From: Streptomyces sp. CB01201
GTDB taxonomy: Bacteria > Actinomycetota > Actinomycetes > Streptomycetales > Streptomycetaceae
Assembly (NCBI RefSeq): GCF_002803085.1
Contig: NZ_NNBJ01000011.1
Location: 62,001 to 126,000 of the forward strand
Direction of reading: 5' to 3'
Length of the DNA stretch: 64,000 nucleotides
Each line of letters starts with the position of its first letter. Positions within the stretch are counted from its first letter, which is position 1. The position numbers and the translations under genes were made by a program. Positions 61,560 through 64,000 of the stretch are shown in pieces. Below the pieces are notes generated by a model. That model saw nothing but the letters and a program-made list of their open reading frames with translations. It did not search any database and had not been told where the DNA came from.

Positions 61560-61614
61560 TGGATCCGGCCTCGCAGGCCGAAGCCCGGAAGACCGCTCGA
61601 AGCCGGGGCCGCGC

Positions 61615-62076
61615 TCAGAAGAAGTAGCGCGAGACCGACTCCGCCACACACACCGGCTTGTCGCCGCCCTCGCGCTCGACGGTGACCTTCGCGGTGACCT
61701 GCACCCCGCCGCCCGCCTCCACGACCTCCGTCAGCTCGGCCGTCGCCCGCAGCCGCGAGCCGACCGGTACGGGGGAGGGGAAGCGGACCTTGTTGGTGCC
61801 GTAGTTGATGCCCATCTTCATGCCCTCGACGCGCAGCACCTGCGGCACCAGGGTCGGCAGCAGCGACAGCGTCAGATAGCCGTGCGCGATCGTCGTGCCG
61901 AAGGGGCCGGACGCGGCCCGCTCCGGGTCGACGTGGATCCACTGATGGTCGCCGGTGGCGTCCGCGAACAGGTCGATGCGCTTCTGGTCGATCTCCAGCC
62001 AGTCGCTGTGCCCGAGCTGCTCGCCGACCCCGGCCTTCAGCTCCTCGGCGGACGTGAAGATCCTCGGCTCTGCCAT
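61615..62076 (-). CDS. MaoC-family (R)-specific enoyl-CoA hydratase
   Basis: 153 residues. Hot-dog fold with the hydratase motif FADATGDHQWIHVDPERA (Asp and His), PFGTTIAHGYLTLSLLPTL, and INYGTNKVRFPSPVPVGSRLRATAEL. It hydrates enoyl-CoA. ATG 62076 follows CCAGGGAC; a longer start at 62115 would put coding sequence under the operator. Confidence 0.92.
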   Translation of the reverse strand: MAEPRIFTSAEELKAGVGEQLGHSDWLEIDQKRIDLFADATGDHQWIHVDPERAASGPFGTTIAHGYLTLSLLPTLVPQVLRVEGMKMGINYGTNKVRFPSPVPVGSRLRATAELTEVVEAGGGVQVTAKVTVEREGGDKPVCVAESVSRYFF

Positions 62077-62125
62077 GTCCCTGGTCCCTGCCTCTCGCGA
62101 CGCTCTCGCCGTCATGAACAAGCGC

Positions 62126-62157
62126 CTGAGCAAGCACCTGTACAAGCGCTTGCTCAG
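62126..62157. promoter_or_regulatory. Operator-like inverted repeat upstream of the MaoC gene
   Basis: CTGAGCAAGC (62126-62135) and GCTTGCTCAG (62148-62157), 10-bp perfect arms with a 12-base spacer; includes the AAGCGCTTGCTCA also found at 60849. Confidence 0.75.
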
Positions 62158-62264
62158 CTAGCTCAGCATGGTTCGGGCCGCCGGTCCTGTCAACGACGTA
62201 CGGCGCTGGCAGCGGGCGGAAGGCGGCACCGGGGCGGAGGGGCGGGGACAGTAGGGTTCGAGGG

Positions 62265-62726
62265 GTGCCGCAGATTCCAGAGAAGATCCACGAGCTCACG
62301 GTCGGGCAGCTGGCCGCGCGCAGCGGAGCCGCCGTGTCCGCCCTGCACTTCTACGAGTCGAAGGGCCTGATCGTCAGCCGCCGCACCTCCGGCAACCAGC
62401 GGCGCTACGGCCGCGACACCCTGCGCCGGGTGGCCTTCATCCGGGCCGCGCAGCGCGTCGGCATTCCGCTGGCCACGATTCGCGACGCGCTGGCCGAACT
62501 CCCCGAGGAGCGCACGCCCACCAAGGAGGACTGGGCCCGCCTCTCCGAGAACTGGCGGACCGAACTCGACCGGCGCATCAGCCAGTTGGGCCGCCTGCGC
62601 GACCACCTCTCGGACTGCATCGGCTGCGGCTGCCTGTCCCTGGACAACTGCGTCCTGTCCAACCCGGACGATGTCTTCGGCACCACCCGGGTCGGCTCCC
62701 GGCTGCTCGCCGAACGCGAGGGCTGA
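62265..62726 (+). CDS. soxR: Redox-sensing transcriptional activator SoxR
   Basis: 153 residues, MerR family. HTH at ~10-75 (LTVGQLAARSGAAVSALHFYESKGLIVSRRTSGNQRRYGRDTL), a dimer helix, and the [2Fe-2S] site CIGCGCLSLDNC (four Cys). Redox-active compounds oxidise the cluster and turn on target genes; in Streptomyces these respond to the organism's own antibiotics. No SoxR box is apparent next to this gene. GTG 62265. Confidence 0.96.
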   Translation: MPQIPEKIHELTVGQLAARSGAAVSALHFYESKGLIVSRRTSGNQRRYGRDTLRRVAFIRAAQRVGIPLATIRDALAELPEERTPTKEDWARLSENWRTELDRRISQLGRLRDHLSDCIGCGCLSLDNCVLSNPDDVFGTTRVGSRLLAEREG

Positions 62727-62811
62727 GGGCGGGGAGTGATCGTACGGGCCGACGCGGGCCACCGTCCTCAGGCGCAGGCCGGCCCGCTCCTCTCGCGCAC
62801 ACGGGCCCGCC

Positions 62812-62903
62812 CTCACGCGCAAGCCCGTGCCACCCTCACGCTCAAGCCGGCGTCGCTCTCACGCGCAAGCCAGCGCCGCCCTCACCAACTCGGCGTTGGA
62901 CGC
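62812..62903. repeat. 23-bp tandem repeats entering the BKACE gene's 3' end
   Basis: Units start at 62812, 62835, 62858 and 62881 (CTCACGCGCAAGCC consensus). The BKACE stop at 62859-62861 lies in the third unit, and the fourth is coding. Confidence 0.75.
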
Positions 62904-63566
62904 GGCCCGTTCGCCGTCCGGCAGCACCAGTACGTCCTCCAGGCCTATGCGGGTGTCGAGGCCCAGCGAGCGCGCCAGGCGCAGCACCGGCCAGGCGCCG
63001 GCGTCCTGGCCGTGCAGCAGCACGGGCCTGCCGTGTGCCGTGCCCAGCTCGGCCAGCAGGGCGCGGGCCGTCGACTCGGCTTCCCCCGGTGTCGGATCGG
63101 CCACCTCGGCCAGGATGCGCAACACCCTTGATGCGTACGGCGAACCGAGGAAGCGGCGAGCCGCGTCCGTGCCGGACCGGATGCCCGCCTCGATGCCCAC
63201 GCCCCGCTCCAGCAGGGCGGCCGCCACCTCGTCGGCGCCGTCCTCGTGCCAGTTGACCGAGGCGTGGTCGGGCAGCACCGTCCAGGACCGGACGCGCTCC
63301 ACCCGGCGTATTGGATCCGGCTCGGCCCAGGCGCCGGTGGTCACCCCGACCGGCACGTCCACCGCCGCGCGTATCGCCTCGACGGCAGGGCCCACCACGC
63401 GCGGTGACAGCGAGTCGCCGCCGCACGGTGTCTTGGGATGTACATGGACCTCGGCCGCGCCCGCTGCCACCGCGGCCGCCGCGGACTCGGCGAGGGCGGC
63501 CGGGGACAGCGGCACCGCCGTGCCGTCGCCCGCACCGCGTGCGCCGTTCAGACAGACCTGCATCAT
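62859..63566 (-). CDS. BKACE-family protein (3-keto-5-aminohexanoate cleavage-like), short form
   Basis: 235 residues, shorter than the usual 270-300. TIM barrel start MMQVCLNGARG, VHVHPKTPCGGDSL (zinc His pair), VGVTTGAWAEP, SVNWHEDG, GIEAGIRSGTDAARR, LLHGQDAGAW and RIGLEDVLVLPDG. Members cleave beta-keto acids with acetyl-CoA. ATG 63566 (the pair ATGATG). The substrate is unknown. Confidence 0.88.
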   Translation of the reverse strand: MMQVCLNGARGAGDGTAVPLSPAALAESAAAAVAAGAAEVHVHPKTPCGGDSLSPRVVGPAVEAIRAAVDVPVGVTTGAWAEPDPIRRVERVRSWTVLPDHASVNWHEDGADEVAAALLERGVGIEAGIRSGTDAARRFLGSPYASRVLRILAEVADPTPGEAESTARALLAELGTAHGRPVLLHGQDAGAWPVLRLARSLGLDTRIGLEDVLVLPDGERAASNAELVRAALACA

Positions 63567-63670
63567 GCGTTCGATGGTGCCAGGGCCCACTGACAACCGC
63601 CCCGGAATCGCCTTGGGCGCACCACGGTCTCCTGGCAACGCGGGGGAGAGTCGGCTCGCCCCCGCGCCGC

Positions 63671-64000
63671 TCACGCCACCGATGCCAGCTCTCCGTGCCG
63701 TGCCGCCTTGGCCCGCATCAGTGCCTCTGTGGTCAGCACGGGGCGCGGGACCAGAATGCCGCAGCCCGAACAGACCGGCCCGAACCACGGTTCGTGGGAC
63801 AGGTCCTGGCTCCACACCAGCCGCCTTCCCCCGCACACCGGGCACCCCGCGCCGGGTGTGGTCCGCAGTGCCGCGATCATGCGGCCGAGCACCTCGGCCA
63901 GCGGCTCGGTGGGATGCGTGCGTGGATCGTCGCACCAGGCCACCCCGAAACCGCCCCAGGTGCGCCGGTGCCAGTCGTCGAAGGAGCCCGGGCGCCGCAG
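63671..64000 (-). CDS. Zinc-ribbon protein of unknown function (5' end beyond window)
   Basis: The frame is open to the right edge (109 residues seen, beginning LRRPGSFDDWHRR), so the gene probably starts outside. Two CxxC pairs, CPVC and CSGC about 24 residues apart, suggest a zinc ribbon. I do not recognise the family. An internal GTG at 63943 is possible but the upstream codons look coding. Confidence 0.65.
   Translation of the reverse strand: MRRPGSFDDWHRRTWGGFGVAWCDDPRTHPTEPLAEVLGRMIAALRTTPGAGCPVCGGRRLVWSQDLSHEPWFGPVCSGCGILVPRPVLTTEALMRAKAARHGELASVA

Noticed and set aside
62200..62264. SoxR box at soxR
   Set aside because: No CCTCAAG-N5-CTTGAGG-like sequence found in the gap.

Overview
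The window reads as one contiguous piece of a Streptomyces (or close actinomycete) chromosome. It has very high GC, strong third-position GC bias, frequent GTG/TTG starts, mycothiol-type and SoxR/Rex-type genes, a secreted streptogrisin-like protease, a sortase-anchored LPMO and the dispersed GC-rich intergenic repeats typical of the genus. From about 20 kb onward the gene content and order (dnaE2 and imuB-like pair, lipase, LPMO, SGNH esterase, kinase, hmgA, citrate transporter, ALDH/ADH, soxR) resemble, as I recall unchecked, the SCO1697-SCO1739 stretch of S. coelicolor read in reverse. No tRNA, rRNA, CRISPR, transposase or integrase was seen.

Layout. 0-3 kb: end of an LLM-class flavin oxidoreductase gene, a DUF1684 gene and a secreted S1 protease. 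2.9-13 kb: the most unusual part. A SLOG-family nucleotide-sensor gene faces a SLATT/DUF4231 membrane-effector gene, followed at once by a complete FxSxx-COOH RiPP locus. This has the precursor fxsA (ends F-N-S-S-L), the radical SAM/SPASM maturase fxsB with a decayed metallohydrolase domain, an AAC(3)-family acetyltransferase, TIR-like fxsC, and the 1307-residue fxsT (ParA-like ATPase, TIR, NB-ARC, TPR). Overlapping reading frames make fxsB to fxsT one transcription unit; two mutually exclusive hairpins separate fxsA from it. 13-20 kb: a hydrolase, a slipin, a fermentative adhE under a textbook Rex operator, a GPR1/FUN34/YaaH transporter and a DUF3533/YhgE-like membrane protein.

20-32 kb: an SOS-type error-prone cassette (dnaE2 plus a catalytically degenerate Y-family protein) behind a LexA-like box, an SDR/TetR divergent pair, a lipase and a cell-wall-anchored AA10 LPMO, then small enzymes and regulators. 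32-43 kb: an AAA ATPase, an exopolysaccharide cluster (two GT2 transferases, polysaccharide deacetylase, flippase, facing GH39 lipoprotein), an SGNH esterase and a Ser/Thr kinase. 43-50 kb: a CoA-transferase, a DrrAB-type exporter with its TetR regulator and paired operators, a lone type ISP restriction C-terminal domain, and a 20-bp minisatellite running out of a GntR gene. 50-64 kb: homogentisate dioxygenase, a molybdopterin oxidoreductase, a CitMHS citrate transporter, an ALDH-ADH pair and acyl-CoA dehydrogenase sharing an operator motif with the TetR between them, a TetR/MaoC pair sharing another operator, SoxR, a short BKACE enzyme and a partial zinc-ribbon protein at the right edge.

Two themes recur. 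Many metabolic genes are paired with a local TetR or GntR regulator and a visible palindromic operator. Several genes end inside or next to short GC-rich tandem repeats that start at or just before the stop codon.
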